Assembly (NCBI RefSeq): GCF_009741375.1
Contig: NZ_WOWP01000010.1
Span: 62,001-126,000, forward strand
DNA: 64,000 nt
Direction of reading: 5' to 3'
Source: Flavobacterium rakeshii
GTDB lineage: Bacteria > Bacteroidota > Bacteroidia > Flavobacteriales > Flavobacteriaceae
Shown in pieces: positions 43,650-53,397 of the stretch. How positions within the stretch are numbered: the stretch's first letter is position 1; each line of letters starts with the position of its first letter. The position numbers were made by a program, and so were the translations under genes. The notes under the pieces were generated by a model that saw only the letters and a list, made by a program, of their open reading frames with translations, had not been told where the DNA came from and made no database searches.

Positions 43650-45644
43650 ATGAAAAAAACTGCTTTATTATTCTTTTTGTTACTCTCTTTTATAGCGGGT
43701 AAAGCACAAATTATTGAGCCTGTAAAATGGACCTCAAAAATTGAGAAAAAATCAGACTCCGAGTATGTTCTTATTTTCAATGCTACTATTGAAGAGAACT
43801 GGCACATGTATTCACAGTTTTCTGCCGATGGTGGCGGACTTCCGTTAGAAGTTGAATTCAATAACGCTGAAAATAACTTTGAAGCCGTTGGTAAAGCGGA
43901 AGAAAGTGAAACCCATAAAGAGTACAATGATATTTTTGAAGTAGAAGAAACTTTCTTCTCTAACAAAGCCGAACTGAAACAAACTATAAAAGTAAGTAAC
44001 CCCGATAATGCTATTGTACAGGTTGGACTTTACTATCAGGTATGTAAAGAGTCATGTATTCAGGGAGAGAACCTTTTTGTTTTCAACTTAAAAGACCTTA
44101 CTTCTCAGGAAGTAATGAACTTTGAAGAAGTTGTAGGTACTGTAGACAATACTACAGATACCAAAGCAGAACCTGCTAAAACTACAGAAAAAAAAACAGA
44201 AGACAGCGATAAAAAAGACCCCTGGACCGTATTTATAGGTACATTACTGGCTGGTATATTTGTTACTTTTACTCCATGTGTATTCCCTATGATACCTATG
44301 ACTGTTAGTTTCTTTATCAAACAAAATAGTAGTAAGGTTAAGGGTAAATTCAATGCACTTTTCTACGGACTGTGTATTATTGTTATTTACGTTTTAATAT
44401 CGGTACCGTTCCATTTATTTGAAGGTTTAGATCCAAATATTTTTGCCAATATCTCAACAAACGTATACCTAAACCTGTTCTTCTTTGCAATATTTACCGT
44501 ATTTGCAATTTCATTTTTTGGTGCTTTTGAGATAACAATGCCTAACAGCCTGGCAAATAAAGCTGATAATGCTTCAAACCTTGGCGGACTAATGGGCGTG
44601 TTTTTCATGGCACTTACCCTTATCATTGTTTCTTTCTCGTGTACAGGTCCTGCACTTGGATTAATTTTAGGTAGTGTACTTTCTACCGAAGGAGGAGCAA
44701 TGTTACTAACAATAGCCATGTTTGGATTTGGTTTAGGTTTAGCACTTCCGTTTATGTTGTTTGCCCTGTTCCCTAACTTGATGAGCAGCATGCCAAAATC
44801 TGGCGGATGGTTAAACTCGGTAAAAGTTGTTTTCGGTTTTATCGAACTTGCTCTAGCGTTTAAATTCCTTTCTAACGCCGATCTGGTATTACAATTACAT
44901 TTCCTTGAAAGAGAAGTATTCATCGCAATATGGATTGCCATATTCATAGCATTATCACTATACCTTTTAGGTAAGTTCTCATTACCGCATGACAGCCCTG
45001 TTAGTCACCTATCTGTAGGGCGTATGCTTTTAGCTGTAATATCATTATCATTCACTATATATCTTATACCAGGATTATGGGGAGCACCTCTAAAACTAAT
45101 TAGCGGATTCCCTCCTCCGTCAACTTACAGTGAATCTCCGTTTGGAGTTGGAGGTTCAGGTGGTGGTGGTTCCGTTACACAGGAGCTACCTAAAGGAGCT
45201 AAACTTGCGGCGCACGGTATTGTAGCGTTTGAAGACTATGAGGAAGGATTAGCTTATGCTAAAGAAGTTAATAAACCTATTATGCTTGACTTTACCGGTC
45301 ATGCCTGTGTAAACTGCCGTAAAATGGAAGAACATGTTTGGTCTGACCCTGCTGTACTTTCAATCCTTAAAAATGATGTTGTTTTGATTTCGCTTTATTG
45401 TGATGAGGAGAAAGATCTTCCTGCAAGCGAGCAGTTCATATCTAAAAACACAGGACGAAAAATTGAAACTGTAGGTCAAAAATGGAGTGATTTCCAAATT
45501 TCAAGATACCAAAGTAACGCAAGGCCATATTATGTATTAATAAACCTTGACGAGACAAACTTAAACGAACCGGTTGCTTATACTCCGGATATTGAAGAAT
45601 ACCTTACTTGGTTACAATCAGGAATAGAAAACTTTAAAAAATAA
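43650..45644 (+). CDS. dsbD: Thiol:disulfide interchange protein DsbD
   Basis: 664 residues: signal peptide (about 1-19), N-terminal DsbD-alpha-like domain (VCKESCIQGENLF with two Cys), an eight-helix membrane domain (FVTFTPCVFPMIPMTVSFFI at its start and FSCTGPALGLILG later), and a C-terminal thioredoxin-like domain with DFTGHACVNCRKMEEHVW (CVNC). The three Cys pairs pass electrons from cytoplasmic thioredoxin to periplasmic thiol oxidoreductases. The thioredoxin CxxC is CVNC rather than CGPC, as is usual in DsbD-gamma. It ends the operon at a strong terminator. Confidence 0.95.
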   Translation: MKKTALLFFLLLSFIAGKAQIIEPVKWTSKIEKKSDSEYVLIFNATIEENWHMYSQFSADGGGLPLEVEFNNAENNFEAVGKAEESETHKEYNDIFEVEETFFSNKAELKQTIKVSNPDNAIVQVGLYYQVCKESCIQGENLFVFNLKDLTSQEVMNFEEVVGTVDNTTDTKAEPAKTTEKKTEDSDKKDPWTVFIGTLLAGIFVTFTPCVFPMIPMTVSFFIKQNSSKVKGKFNALFYGLCIIVIYVLISVPFHLFEGLDPNIFANISTNVYLNLFFFAIFTVFAISFFGAFEITMPNSLANKADNASNLGGLMGVFFMALTLIIVSFSCTGPALGLILGSVLSTEGGAMLLTIAMFGFGLGLALPFMLFALFPNLMSSMPKSGGWLNSVKVVFGFIELALAFKFLSNADLVLQLHFLEREVFIAIWIAIFIALSLYLLGKFSLPHDSPVSHLSVGRMLLAVISLSFTIYLIPGLWGAPLKLISGFPPPSTYSESPFGVGGSGGGGSVTQELPKGAKLAAHGIVAFEDYEEGLAYAKEVNKPIMLDFTGHACVNCRKMEEHVWSDPAVLSILKNDVVLISLYCDEEKDLPASEQFISKNTGRKIETVGQKWSDFQISRYQSNARPYYVLINLDETNLNEPVAYTPDIEEYLTWLQSGIENFKK

Positions 45645-45645
45645 T

Positions 45646-45676
45646 AAAAAAGCCCTCTTAATGAGGGCTTTTTTAT
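45646..45676. terminator. Terminator between dsbD and the flavoprotein gene
   Basis: Twelve-base arms aaaaaagccctc (45646-45657) and gagggctttttt (45663-45674), able to serve both convergent genes. Confidence 0.9.
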
Positions 45677-45677
45677 T

Positions 45678-47033
45678 TTATATACTACTTATAAGTTTTC
45701 TTGCTGCTGTTTGCACAGGATCCCAAACCGGAGAAAAAGGAGGTGCATAAGATAAATCCAAATCAATAATATTTTGCAAGGTAAGATTATGAGTTAAAGC
45801 AGTAGCCAAAACATCTATACGCTTGGCAGCTCCCTCCTCTCCTATTATCTGTCCGCCTAATAGTCGGCCACTATTCTTTTCTGCAAGAAGCTTAACCACA
45901 ATCTTTTTAGAGTTGGGGTAATAATGCGCTCTGGTACGGCTTTCTATAGTCGCCTTAACATAATCGATATTAAGCTTTTGTAATTGCTTTTCAAGCAGCC
46001 CGGTTCGGGCAACCTCATAACTACATATTTTACATACGGCAGTACCTACTACGCCAGGGAAAACCGTTTTTTCGCCCGCTATACTACTACCTGCTACCAG
46101 TCCGGTTTTATTAGCTATGGTACCCAATGCTATATAAACATGTTCTTTACTTACTAAGTGTAACGATTCGGTACAGTCACCCGCCGCCCATACATCAGGA
46201 ATATTAGTACGTAACTGGCTATCTACTTTTATTGCTCCACGTGCTCCCAGTTCTATTTTACTACCTTCAAGAAAATCAGTATTAGGATGAGATCCCATAC
46301 CAAGTATTATAATATCAGTAGGGATACTTTGCTTATCGGTTAGTACAGCAGTTACCTTACCTTCTTTAACATCAAATCCGGTTAGCCCTTCACCTAAAAA
46401 TAATTCAACACCCAGTCCCTTCAAAGCTTCAGACACCAAGGCTCCCATATCGGGATCAAGCGTATTCATTACCTGTTCTGATCGGTTAATTAATGATACC
46501 TTAAGCCCTCTTTCCAAAAGCGATTCGGCCATTTCAAGACCTATGTACCCGCCGCCAACTATAACAGCATTTTGAGGCTTTTTTTCCTCAATATAACGTT
46601 CTATGTTAATTCCGCTTTTAAGCGTGGTAACGCCAAATACATTTTCAGAATCATATCCTGCCACATCAGGACAAAACGCCTTACCTCCGGTAGCAATCAT
46701 TAACTGATCATAACTTTCCCAAAACTCATCTCCGGTTTTCTTATTCAGTACTTTAATCTTTTTATTATCAGTATCTACAGATAGTACCAAATTTTGCGTA
46801 CGTACATCTATATTATATTTATTCCTGAAAGTATCGGGGTCACGTACTATAAGCTCCTGATAGGTTTTTACCTTTTCTGAAATAAAATAAGGTATCCCGC
46901 AGGCAGAATAAGAAGTAAAGTCTGATTTTTCAAAAACTATTATTTCCCTGTCGGGTTGTTCTCTCCTTACTTTTGATGCTGCCGACATTCCGGCGGCATC
47001 TCCCCCTATTACTACCAGTTTATTATTTGCCAT
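45678..47033 (-). CDS. CoA-disulfide-reductase-like NAD(P)H/FAD flavoprotein
   Basis: 451 residues. FAD site VVIGGDAAGMSAASKVRRE (about 5-23), then TSYSACGIPYFISEKV with the single catalytic Cys (about residue 43-45). NAD(P)H site NAVIVGGGYIGLEMAESLLE, and VWAAGDCTESLHLV near the FAD C-terminal loop. The family reduces CoA disulfide, persulfide or NADH oxidase substrates, and uses one Cys rather than a CxxC pair. The protein ends YAPPFSPVWDPVQTAA, the hallmark of CoADR/NOX. Substrate is unknown. Convergent with dsbD. Confidence 0.92.
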   Translation of the reverse strand: MANNKLVVIGGDAAGMSAASKVRREQPDREIIVFEKSDFTSYSACGIPYFISEKVKTYQELIVRDPDTFRNKYNIDVRTQNLVLSVDTDNKKIKVLNKKTGDEFWESYDQLMIATGGKAFCPDVAGYDSENVFGVTTLKSGINIERYIEEKKPQNAVIVGGGYIGLEMAESLLERGLKVSLINRSEQVMNTLDPDMGALVSEALKGLGVELFLGEGLTGFDVKEGKVTAVLTDKQSIPTDIIILGMGSHPNTDFLEGSKIELGARGAIKVDSQLRTNIPDVWAAGDCTESLHLVSKEHVYIALGTIANKTGLVAGSSIAGEKTVFPGVVGTAVCKICSYEVARTGLLEKQLQKLNIDYVKATIESRTRAHYYPNSKKIVVKLLAEKNSGRLLGGQIIGEEGAAKRIDVLATALTHNLTLQNIIDLDLSYAPPFSPVWDPVQTAARKLISSI

Positions 47034-47279
47034 TTTACTCGTTGCTCTTGGTTATATACTAAAGGTAGGAAGAAAATTAGTTTTTACGTGACATAATTAA
47101 CTTACTCATATAATTTTTTCCTATTTTTAAACACATTAAAACCAACCTTACCTAATACATGAAAAACTTTTGTTTTTTACCTCTATATCTAGGCTCATTC
47201 TCTATGCGTCTAATTACCTGTAACACCATTGTTACCTCACTTCATAAAAAAATAAGTACAAGCCATTTAATTTAAGTTT
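47034..47279. other. Gene-free gap between the flavoprotein and ComM-like genes
   Basis: Divergent promoters are expected here but no exact TAnnTTTG was found. It holds a weak hairpin (gtaac / gttac near 47218-47234) and a 38-codon ORF from 47160 with poor coding character. Confidence 0.35.
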
Positions 47280-48815
47280 ATGCTCATAAAAGTTTTTGGA
47301 AGCGCCGTATTTGGTGTTGAAGCCACAACTATAACCGTAGAAGTTAATATTGACAAAGGGATAGGATACCATCTTGTAGGGTTGCCTGATAATGCCGTTA
47401 AAGAAAGTAGCTACCGTATTGCTGCAGCTTTAAAAAATAATGGCTACCAGTTACCGGGAAAAAAGATTACCATTAATATGGCTCCGGCCGATTTAAGAAA
47501 AGAAGGTTCTGCTTACGATCTTACTCTGGCAATAGGTATACTTGCAGCTTCAGGACAAATCCCAGCTGAAGACGTTGATAAATACATCATAATGGGTGAA
47601 CTTTCGCTTGACGGAAGCCTACAGCCTATTAAGGGCGTACTTCCTATAGCCATTAAAGCAAAGGAAGAAGGTTTTAAAGGCTTTTTTCTGCCGAAACAAA
47701 ACGTAAAGGAAGCTGCTATTGTTAGCGGACTTGATGTATACGGAATAGATAACGTTACTGAAATAATCGACTTTTTTAGCGGAAAAGGCACTTTACAACC
47801 TACTGTAATCAATACCCGCGAAGAATTTTATAAAACACTTGATTTCCCTGAATTTGATTTTGCCGATGTAAAGGGGCAGGAAAGTATTAAACGCTGTATG
47901 GAAATTGCAGCGGCAGGCGGGCACAATATAATACTTATAGGACCGCCGGGAGCAGGTAAAACCATGCTTGCCAAACGACTGCCAAGCATACTACCTCCCA
48001 TGACGCTCAAAGAAGCACTGGAAACCACAAAAATTCATAGTGTTGCAGGAAAGATAAAAGATGTAGGACTGATGAACCAACGCCCGTTTAGAAATCCGCA
48101 TCACACAATCTCAGATGTTGCGCTCGTGGGAGGCGGAACCTTCCCACAACCCGGTGAAATCTCGCTGGCACATAACGGCGTATTGTTTTTAGACGAGTTA
48201 CCCGAGTTTAAACGAACCGTACTCGAGGTTATGCGTCAGCCATTAGAAGACAGGGAAGTTACCATTTCCCGTGCCCGATTCACTATTACCTATCCGTCAT
48301 CATTTATGCTGGTAGCGAGTATGAACCCCAGTCCGGGTGGTTATTTTAATGATCCCGATGCTCCGGTAAGTTCATCACCGCATGAAATGCAGCGTTATAT
48401 GAGTAAAATATCGGGTCCGCTATTGGATAGAATTGATATACACATCGAAGTTACACCTGTACCTTTTGAAAAACTATCAGACAAGCAAAAAGCTGAAAGC
48501 AGTACAGATATAAGGAAAAGAGTTATGGAAGCCAGGGAAATACAAACAAATCGTTTTGCACATCTGGAAAACATACACTACAACGCCCAGATGAATACCA
48601 AACAGATACGTGAGTACTGCGACCTTGATGAAACTTCGTTACAGCTTTTAAAAACAGCTATGGAAAGACTTAACCTTTCGGCTCGTGCTTACGACAGAAT
48701 TTTAAAAGTGTCCCGTACTATTGCCGATTTAGAAGGCTCAACGAATGTTGAACCACAACACATATCCGAAGCCATACAGTACCGAAGTCTAGACCGTGAG
48801 GGATGGCTAGGGTAA
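47280..48815 (+). CDS. ComM/YifB family Mg-chelatase-like AAA+ ATPase
   Basis: 511 residues. The N-terminal domain (1-170) has the LonC-like ChlI fold (VFGVEATTITVEVNID, PADLRKEGSAYDLTLAIGI). Walker A is IGPPGAGKTMLAKRLPSI, Walker B is GVLFLDELPEFKRTVLE, sensor 1 is MLVASMNPSPGGYFNDP, with a C-terminal helical lid (LNLSARAYDRILKVSRTIA). ComM is a branch-migration helicase that promotes natural transformation. No competence genes are nearby. Confidence 0.92.
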   Translation: MLIKVFGSAVFGVEATTITVEVNIDKGIGYHLVGLPDNAVKESSYRIAAALKNNGYQLPGKKITINMAPADLRKEGSAYDLTLAIGILAASGQIPAEDVDKYIIMGELSLDGSLQPIKGVLPIAIKAKEEGFKGFFLPKQNVKEAAIVSGLDVYGIDNVTEIIDFFSGKGTLQPTVINTREEFYKTLDFPEFDFADVKGQESIKRCMEIAAAGGHNIILIGPPGAGKTMLAKRLPSILPPMTLKEALETTKIHSVAGKIKDVGLMNQRPFRNPHHTISDVALVGGGTFPQPGEISLAHNGVLFLDELPEFKRTVLEVMRQPLEDREVTISRARFTITYPSSFMLVASMNPSPGGYFNDPDAPVSSSPHEMQRYMSKISGPLLDRIDIHIEVTPVPFEKLSDKQKAESSTDIRKRVMEAREIQTNRFAHLENIHYNAQMNTKQIREYCDLDETSLQLLKTAMERLNLSARAYDRILKVSRTIADLEGSTNVEPQHISEAIQYRSLDREGWLG

Positions 48816-48830
48816 AATCTATATTATTTA

Positions 48831-49418
48831 ATGAGAATGAATAAAACACACACAAAGACACTAATAGTATTAAGTTTTGTTTTTTTAGCTTCATGCACTC
48901 CTATTGCTAAAATAATTTATGGTATTAAGGATTTTGAAACCTATGTACCTAATGACAAAAGAGTAGAATATTACAAACCATATTTTGAAACAACTGATAA
49001 TAAAGTAAATATTTATGCTTTTAAAAACTGGCAAGGCATACAGGCTACTTCTGACTCAGTAGGTATACCCAGTGTATTTTTACATAACATACTAAATGAT
49101 TCAGTTTATGTTCTCAATTGTCATGAAGACATGCTATATGATATTGAAGAAATCAATAAAAACAACTTTAAAGATATACTGTTAGCCAACAAAAAGGAAT
49201 TTATCAATTTAAAAAACATAATAGATACCAGCGCCGTTTTAACTTACACCGAGAAAGAGATAAGAAAAATCAATAAATGGAAAGTTTATATTGTAAATGC
49301 CACATTTATGGGTAAAACATTAAGAAAGAAAGCATTACCTGTTACGAATACACTTAAAGGCGTAGAAGAGCTTATTATTGTAGATGTAAGTATAGACGGA
49401 GAAAAACCTAAAAATTAA
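48831..49418 (+). CDS. Hypothetical lipoprotein
   Basis: 195 residues; a second ATG two codons in (48837) is an equal candidate for the start. The signal LIVLSFVFLASCTP ends in a lipobox Cys near 22. The mature protein has VYVLNCHEDMLYDIEEINKN and NKWKVYIVNATFMGKTLRKK, and is rich in Asn, Lys and Ile. I recognise no family. It is 15 bases from the ComM-like gene, so it is probably on the same transcript, and is followed by a terminator. Confidence 0.65.
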   Translation: MRMNKTHTKTLIVLSFVFLASCTPIAKIIYGIKDFETYVPNDKRVEYYKPYFETTDNKVNIYAFKNWQGIQATSDSVGIPSVFLHNILNDSVYVLNCHEDMLYDIEEINKNNFKDILLANKKEFINLKNIIDTSAVLTYTEKEIRKINKWKVYIVNATFMGKTLRKKALPVTNTLKGVEELIIVDVSIDGEKPKN

Positions 49419-49496
49419 TATTAGCAGAATAAAATAACTAAGGTTATATATAAATAAATTAACTCATAGTTAATTTATTAGGGTAGTAATTATTTT

Positions 49497-49530
49497 AAAG
49501 GGTAACAACATTTAGTTACCCTTTCTTTTG
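49497..49530. terminator. Terminator between convergent genes
   Basis: Ten-base stem aaagggtaac (49497-49506) with gttacccttt (49515-49524), T-rich 3' side. Confidence 0.83.
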
Positions 49531-49538
49531 TTCAAAAT

Positions 49539-50060
49539 TTAATGTTTCTTTATCACAGGGTAATCCAAAGACAATACTATGTAATCAAAAGAAGGGTCTT
49601 TTTGAATTTGCTCTAAAATAGGAGTTATATGATTTTTAATATTTCGTTTTGTCAAGTCACTACCATAAATAAAAATAACTGTCTTTTTATCCTTATCAAA
49701 ATTTATATTTCTTATATAAGATATATCAATTATTTTTCTATTATTTACATTACTATCTCCTACATTAATGCGTTGGCACAAATCTCGAAATTGTCCCCAA
49801 CAACTTGGGTTTTCCATTTGAGCTGCACTAAAAATTTCGTCATTATACGCAATACCATAAAAGGTAAAAAGCTTGTTATTAACCACATCGTCTGCAAAAC
49901 CATCAATATTTATAAAGTCCTCTATGACAATTTTACTTCTGTCAAATTGTGTTTTTTCAACAGTATTATCAAGATATTCTTCCGTTGTTTTAAAAAAATC
50001 TTGGGAGTGAATTGCATGTGTTACAAATGAGAATAGGAAAATCAAACAAATTTTTTTCAT
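49539..50060 (-). CDS. Hypothetical secreted protein
   Basis: 173 residues with a signal peptide (about 1-19, ending HAIHSQ). The mature part has FADDVVNNKLFTFYGIAYND, NPSCWGQFRDLCQRINVGDS and DKKTVIFIYGSDLTKRNIKN, with two Cys in the middle region that could bond. Low-GC codons throughout and no recognisable domain; the gene may be an accessory gene. Its upstream flank is a 450-base gene-free gap. Confidence 0.6.
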   Translation of the reverse strand: MKKICLIFLFSFVTHAIHSQDFFKTTEEYLDNTVEKTQFDRSKIVIEDFINIDGFADDVVNNKLFTFYGIAYNDEIFSAAQMENPSCWGQFRDLCQRINVGDSNVNNRKIIDISYIRNINFDKDKKTVIFIYGSDLTKRNIKNHITPILEQIQKDPSFDYIVLSLDYPVIKKH

Positions 50061-50510
50061 ATTTTATATTACTACGTTTACGTAATTTGTACTGCTGTAT
50101 CAGTAATAACTGTATATAATCTCTAACCTAAAGTATAGTCTCCTAAAATAAAGTCAGCAATAAAAATCAAATATATCAAAATCAGACGTAATAAAGTATG
50201 GGGTATTTAATGTTTCCTTTTTTCATACAAAATACCTTGTTAAGGCTAATCTCATATTAAAATACGGAATTACAATACTCTCAAAAAAACAGAAAACTTG
50301 AATACAATCATTTATTACTCTTTAAATATTTTATATGAATGATACTTATTTTCTTTGTCATAATTAATTAATGCAGTTATTTACGAGTGAATATAAATAA
50401 CCTCTATTTAACACTGTTAAAAAATATAATTTGTTACTTTGCCTGTCTGTAACTTTGCGCCGTCAATACCCAAAAAATAGTATCTTTGCATAAAAAATTA
50501 GCTACAGGTT
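50061..50510. other. 450-base AT-rich gap upstream of truA
   Basis: No ORF of useful length and no hairpin with a T run was seen. The left half is extremely AT-rich. The right end (from about 50430) carries stacked promoter elements for truA. A degraded gene cannot be excluded but nothing supports it. Confidence 0.4.
50431..50488 (+). promoter_or_regulatory. Stacked promoter elements for truA
   Basis: Two exact -7 boxes, TAACTTTG (50450-50457) and TATCTTTG (50481-50488), lie 24 bases apart. The TTTG of the first is 23 bases upstream of the second and can serve as its -33 element, and a TTG at 50431-50433 can serve the first. The TTG start of truA follows 22 bases after the second box. Confidence 0.65.
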
Positions 50511-51260
50511 TTGAGGTATTTTATTGAATTTGCTTATAACGGAAAAAACTATCACGGGTGGCAGTATCAGCCACACAGTATATCGGTACAGGAAGTATTA
50601 AATAAAGCCCTCTCTACCCTGCTAAAACAACCTATAGATGTTACAGGGGCCGGCCGTACAGATACAGGCGTGCATGCAAAACAAATGTATGCCCATTTTG
50701 ATTTTGATAAGGAACTGGACAGTAGCTTCTGGACAAAAAAACTCAACGCATTTTTACCAAAAGATATAGTGGTTTACAGGATAATACCACTACATGACGA
50801 TGCACATGCCCGTTTTGATGCTACCAGCCGTACCTACGAATATCATATACATACCTTTAAGGATGCCTTTGATAACGAAGCCAGTTGGTATTATTTCCAC
50901 AAACTGGATATAAATAAAATGAACGAGGCTGCCAAAATCCTTTTTGAGTATAAAGATTTTAAATGCTTCTCCAAAACGCATACTGATGTCAAAACATTTA
51001 ACTGCGTAATGATGGAAGCCAACTGGCAACAAAATGGCAACAAACTGGTATTTACCGTTGCTGCCGACAGATTTTTAAGAAATATGGTAAGGGCAATTGT
51101 AGGCACATTGGTAAGTGTGGGACAAGGCAAACTAACCTTACAGGAATTTAGGGAAATCATAGAGAGTCGCGACAGGAATAAGGCAGGCTTCTCGGTTCCC
51201 GCACACGGATTGTACCTAACCAAAGTAGCATATCCGTACATCGATCAAGAAATAATATGA
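50511..51260 (+). CDS. truA: tRNA pseudouridine synthase A
   Basis: 249 residues from a TTG at 50511; the first strand FIEFAYNGKNYHGWQYQP begins four residues in, so the start is firm. The catalytic Asp is in AGRTDTGVHAKQM, with AHARFDATSRTYEYHIHTF and AADRFLRNMVRAIVGTLVSV after it. It makes pseudouridine at tRNA positions 38-40. It overlaps the ABC exporter gene by four bases (ATGA). Confidence 0.95.
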   Translation: MRYFIEFAYNGKNYHGWQYQPHSISVQEVLNKALSTLLKQPIDVTGAGRTDTGVHAKQMYAHFDFDKELDSSFWTKKLNAFLPKDIVVYRIIPLHDDAHARFDATSRTYEYHIHTFKDAFDNEASWYYFHKLDINKMNEAAKILFEYKDFKCFSKTHTDVKTFNCVMMEANWQQNGNKLVFTVAADRFLRNMVRAIVGTLVSVGQGKLTLQEFREIIESRDRNKAGFSVPAHGLYLTKVAYPYIDQEII

Positions 51261-53005
51261 AAGCAATAAAATCCACATCACTAAAAAAAGTACTAAAGTT
51301 TACCAAACCTTACAGGGCACGCTATAATGCTGTTATCTTTTTTGCAATATCGCTATCGCTTTTTGCCGCCCTTAGGCCATACCTTTTAAAAAGAACGGTA
51401 GACGAATATATTAGCCCTAAAGACGAAACAGGTCTGTTGTATTACATTATTGCAATGGGAGCTGTTTTAATGCTTGAGGTAGCCTCACAGTTTTACTTTG
51501 TTTATTGGGCAAACTGGCTGGGACAGGATATCGTTAAGGATATTCGTGAGAAGCTTTTCAGTCAAATTTCACGTTTTAAAATGAAGTTTTTTGATAACGA
51601 ACCTGTAGGTAAACTGGTTACCCGTACTGTTTTTGATATCGAATCTATCGCCAGGATTTTTAGTCAGGGGCTGTTCATGATTATTAGTGACCTGCTTAAA
51701 ATGATTGTTATACTGGGGTTTATGTTCTACATGAACTGGAAGCTTACCTTTATCGTATTACTGGCAATGCCTGTTTTACTTTATGCCACCCGAATTTTCC
51801 AAATCAAAATGAAAGCGGCATTTGAAGAGGTTCGTGCCCAAATATCAAACCTTAACACCTTTGTACAGGAAAGGCTTACCGGTATGAAAATCGTTCAGCT
51901 TTTTAACCGTGAGAAAATTGAGTACGAAAAATTTAAGGACATTAACAGAAAGCATAATAAAGCTTGGTTAAAAAACATTTTATACAACTCCATCTTCTTC
52001 CCTATTGCCGATATTATTTCGTCTATCACATTAGGTGTTATTATCTGGTACGGAGGTTTAAATATTCTTAACGGAGACAACATAACCACATTTGGTGATT
52101 TGTTTGCTTATACTATGTTTATAAGTATGCTGTTTAACCCATTAAGGCAAATTGCCGATAAGTTTAACGAGCTTCAAATGGGTATCATTGCTTCCGACAG
52201 GGTATTAGAGCTACTTGACTCAGAAATGAAAATACAGGATGCCGGTACTCTTACAGCTACTCACTTTAAAGGAAACCTGAACTTTAAAGATGTTCGTTTC
52301 AGCTATATTGAGGAAGAAGAAGTAATTAAAGGAATTAATCTTGATGTAAAAGAAGGAGAAACCATTGCTATAGTTGGTGCTACCGGTGCCGGTAAATCTA
52401 CTATTATAAATCTGTTAAACCGTTTTTACGAAATAGATAGTGGTACAATTTGTATAGATGGTACTAATATTAATGAGTTTACCCTGGAAAGCCTTAGAAA
52501 ACAGATAGCTGTAGTGCTACAGGATGTTTTCCTTTTTGCCGATACTATTTATAACAATATCACACTGGATGATCCTAATATAACCAGAGAACAGGTTATA
52601 ACAGCTGCAAAAAATATTGGTGTTCATAATTTTATTATGTCATTACCTAACGGTTATGATTACAATGTAAAAGAACGCGGAGTAATGCTTTCTTCGGGTC
52701 AACGACAGCTTATAGCCTTTCTAAGAGCTTATGTGAGTAACCCAAGCATATTAATATTAGATGAGGCAACATCTTCAATAGATACTTATTCTGAAGAACT
52801 TATTCAAAATGCTACTGATACCATTACACAGGGAAGAACATCTATTGTTATAGCGCACAGGCTTGCCACCATTATTAATGCCGATAAGATTATTGTAATG
52901 GACAAAGGTAAGATTGTAGAAGCAGGTTCACACTACGAGCTCATCAATAAAGATGAAGGGTATTATAAAAACCTATACTATTCCCAGTTTGCTGTTGAGA
53001 GTTAA
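51257..53005 (+). CDS. ABC exporter, fused permease and ATPase (MsbA/multidrug type)
   Basis: 582 residues, a half-transporter. Six membrane helices (about 20-300), with IREKLFSQISRFKMKFFDNE and VQERLTGMKIVQLFNREK as coupling regions. The ATPase has Walker A VGATGAGKSTIINLLNRFYE, Q-loop VLQDVFLFADTI, signature LSSGQRQLIAFLRA and Walker B ILILDEATSSIDT, H-loop VIAHRLATI. It acts as a homodimer or with another half to export lipids or drugs. MsbA would fit with the lipid A genes elsewhere in the window, but the substrate is unknown. Terminator follows. Confidence 0.92.
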   Translation: MKAIKSTSLKKVLKFTKPYRARYNAVIFFAISLSLFAALRPYLLKRTVDEYISPKDETGLLYYIIAMGAVLMLEVASQFYFVYWANWLGQDIVKDIREKLFSQISRFKMKFFDNEPVGKLVTRTVFDIESIARIFSQGLFMIISDLLKMIVILGFMFYMNWKLTFIVLLAMPVLLYATRIFQIKMKAAFEEVRAQISNLNTFVQERLTGMKIVQLFNREKIEYEKFKDINRKHNKAWLKNILYNSIFFPIADIISSITLGVIIWYGGLNILNGDNITTFGDLFAYTMFISMLFNPLRQIADKFNELQMGIIASDRVLELLDSEMKIQDAGTLTATHFKGNLNFKDVRFSYIEEEEVIKGINLDVKEGETIAIVGATGAGKSTIINLLNRFYEIDSGTICIDGTNINEFTLESLRKQIAVVLQDVFLFADTIYNNITLDDPNITREQVITAAKNIGVHNFIMSLPNGYDYNVKERGVMLSSGQRQLIAFLRAYVSNPSILILDEATSSIDTYSEELIQNATDTITQGRTSIVIAHRLATIINADKIIVMDKGKIVEAGSHYELINKDEGYYKNLYYSQFAVES

Positions 53006-53013
53006 CAAAACAT

Positions 53014-53044
53014 AAAAAAAGCTGCCTTAGGGTAGCTTTTTTTA
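53014..53044 (+). terminator. Terminator of the truA-ABC operon
   Basis: Stem agctgcc (53020-53026) with ggtagct (53031-53037), one G-U pair, then a T run. Confidence 0.85.
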
Positions 53045-53397
53045 ACACATCTTTTTAAAAATAAAACCATTTAACGAATAATTACGTAAGTATTATTGTA
53101 ATAAAACACAATATTATAAGAATATTACCGTTAATATTTTGAAAAACAAACACTTAATCAAGAAATACTTTTAATAAAAATTTAATATAAAATTAGAAAT
53201 ATTTAATTTATAAATACTGAACTTGCTACTATCAAAATCAACCCCACAGTATTATGAAATGGACTAACTTAAAAAACAGGCTAAAGCTCCTTATTGAGGT
53301 AAGCGTTAGAAGCTACCGCCAAAGACGGTTAAGGAGGTATTTTACTTCGTGAGCAATTTAAAGATATCATGAAGAGAATATTTTGCCATTGATTTTT
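53045..53397. other. Gene-free gap, AT-rich with a possible broken short ORF
   Basis: The first 200 bases are very AT-rich, with small palindromes such as aatatta/taatatt. An ATG at 53255 opens a frame that stops after about nine codons. The following 70 bases read in another frame as a basic peptide ending at a TGA (53350-53352), see the rejected list. No promoter or terminator stands out. Confidence 0.35.

Noticed and set aside
44387..44947. 186-residue minus-strand frame opposite dsbD.
   Set aside because: Antisense shadow; dsbD is well supported on the other strand.
47160..47276. A 38-codon frame in front of the ComM-like gene.
   Set aside because: Poor coding character, no promoter or ribosome site, and no recognised family.
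53255..53352. A possible 32-codon basic peptide gene starting MKWTNL and ending in an Arg-rich stretch.
   Set aside because: As given, the frame from the ATG stops after about nine codons. The peptide-like reading needs one more base in the A run near 53271-53277. A second homopolymer indel close to the glycosylase frameshift is possible, but with no family to compare it is not supported.
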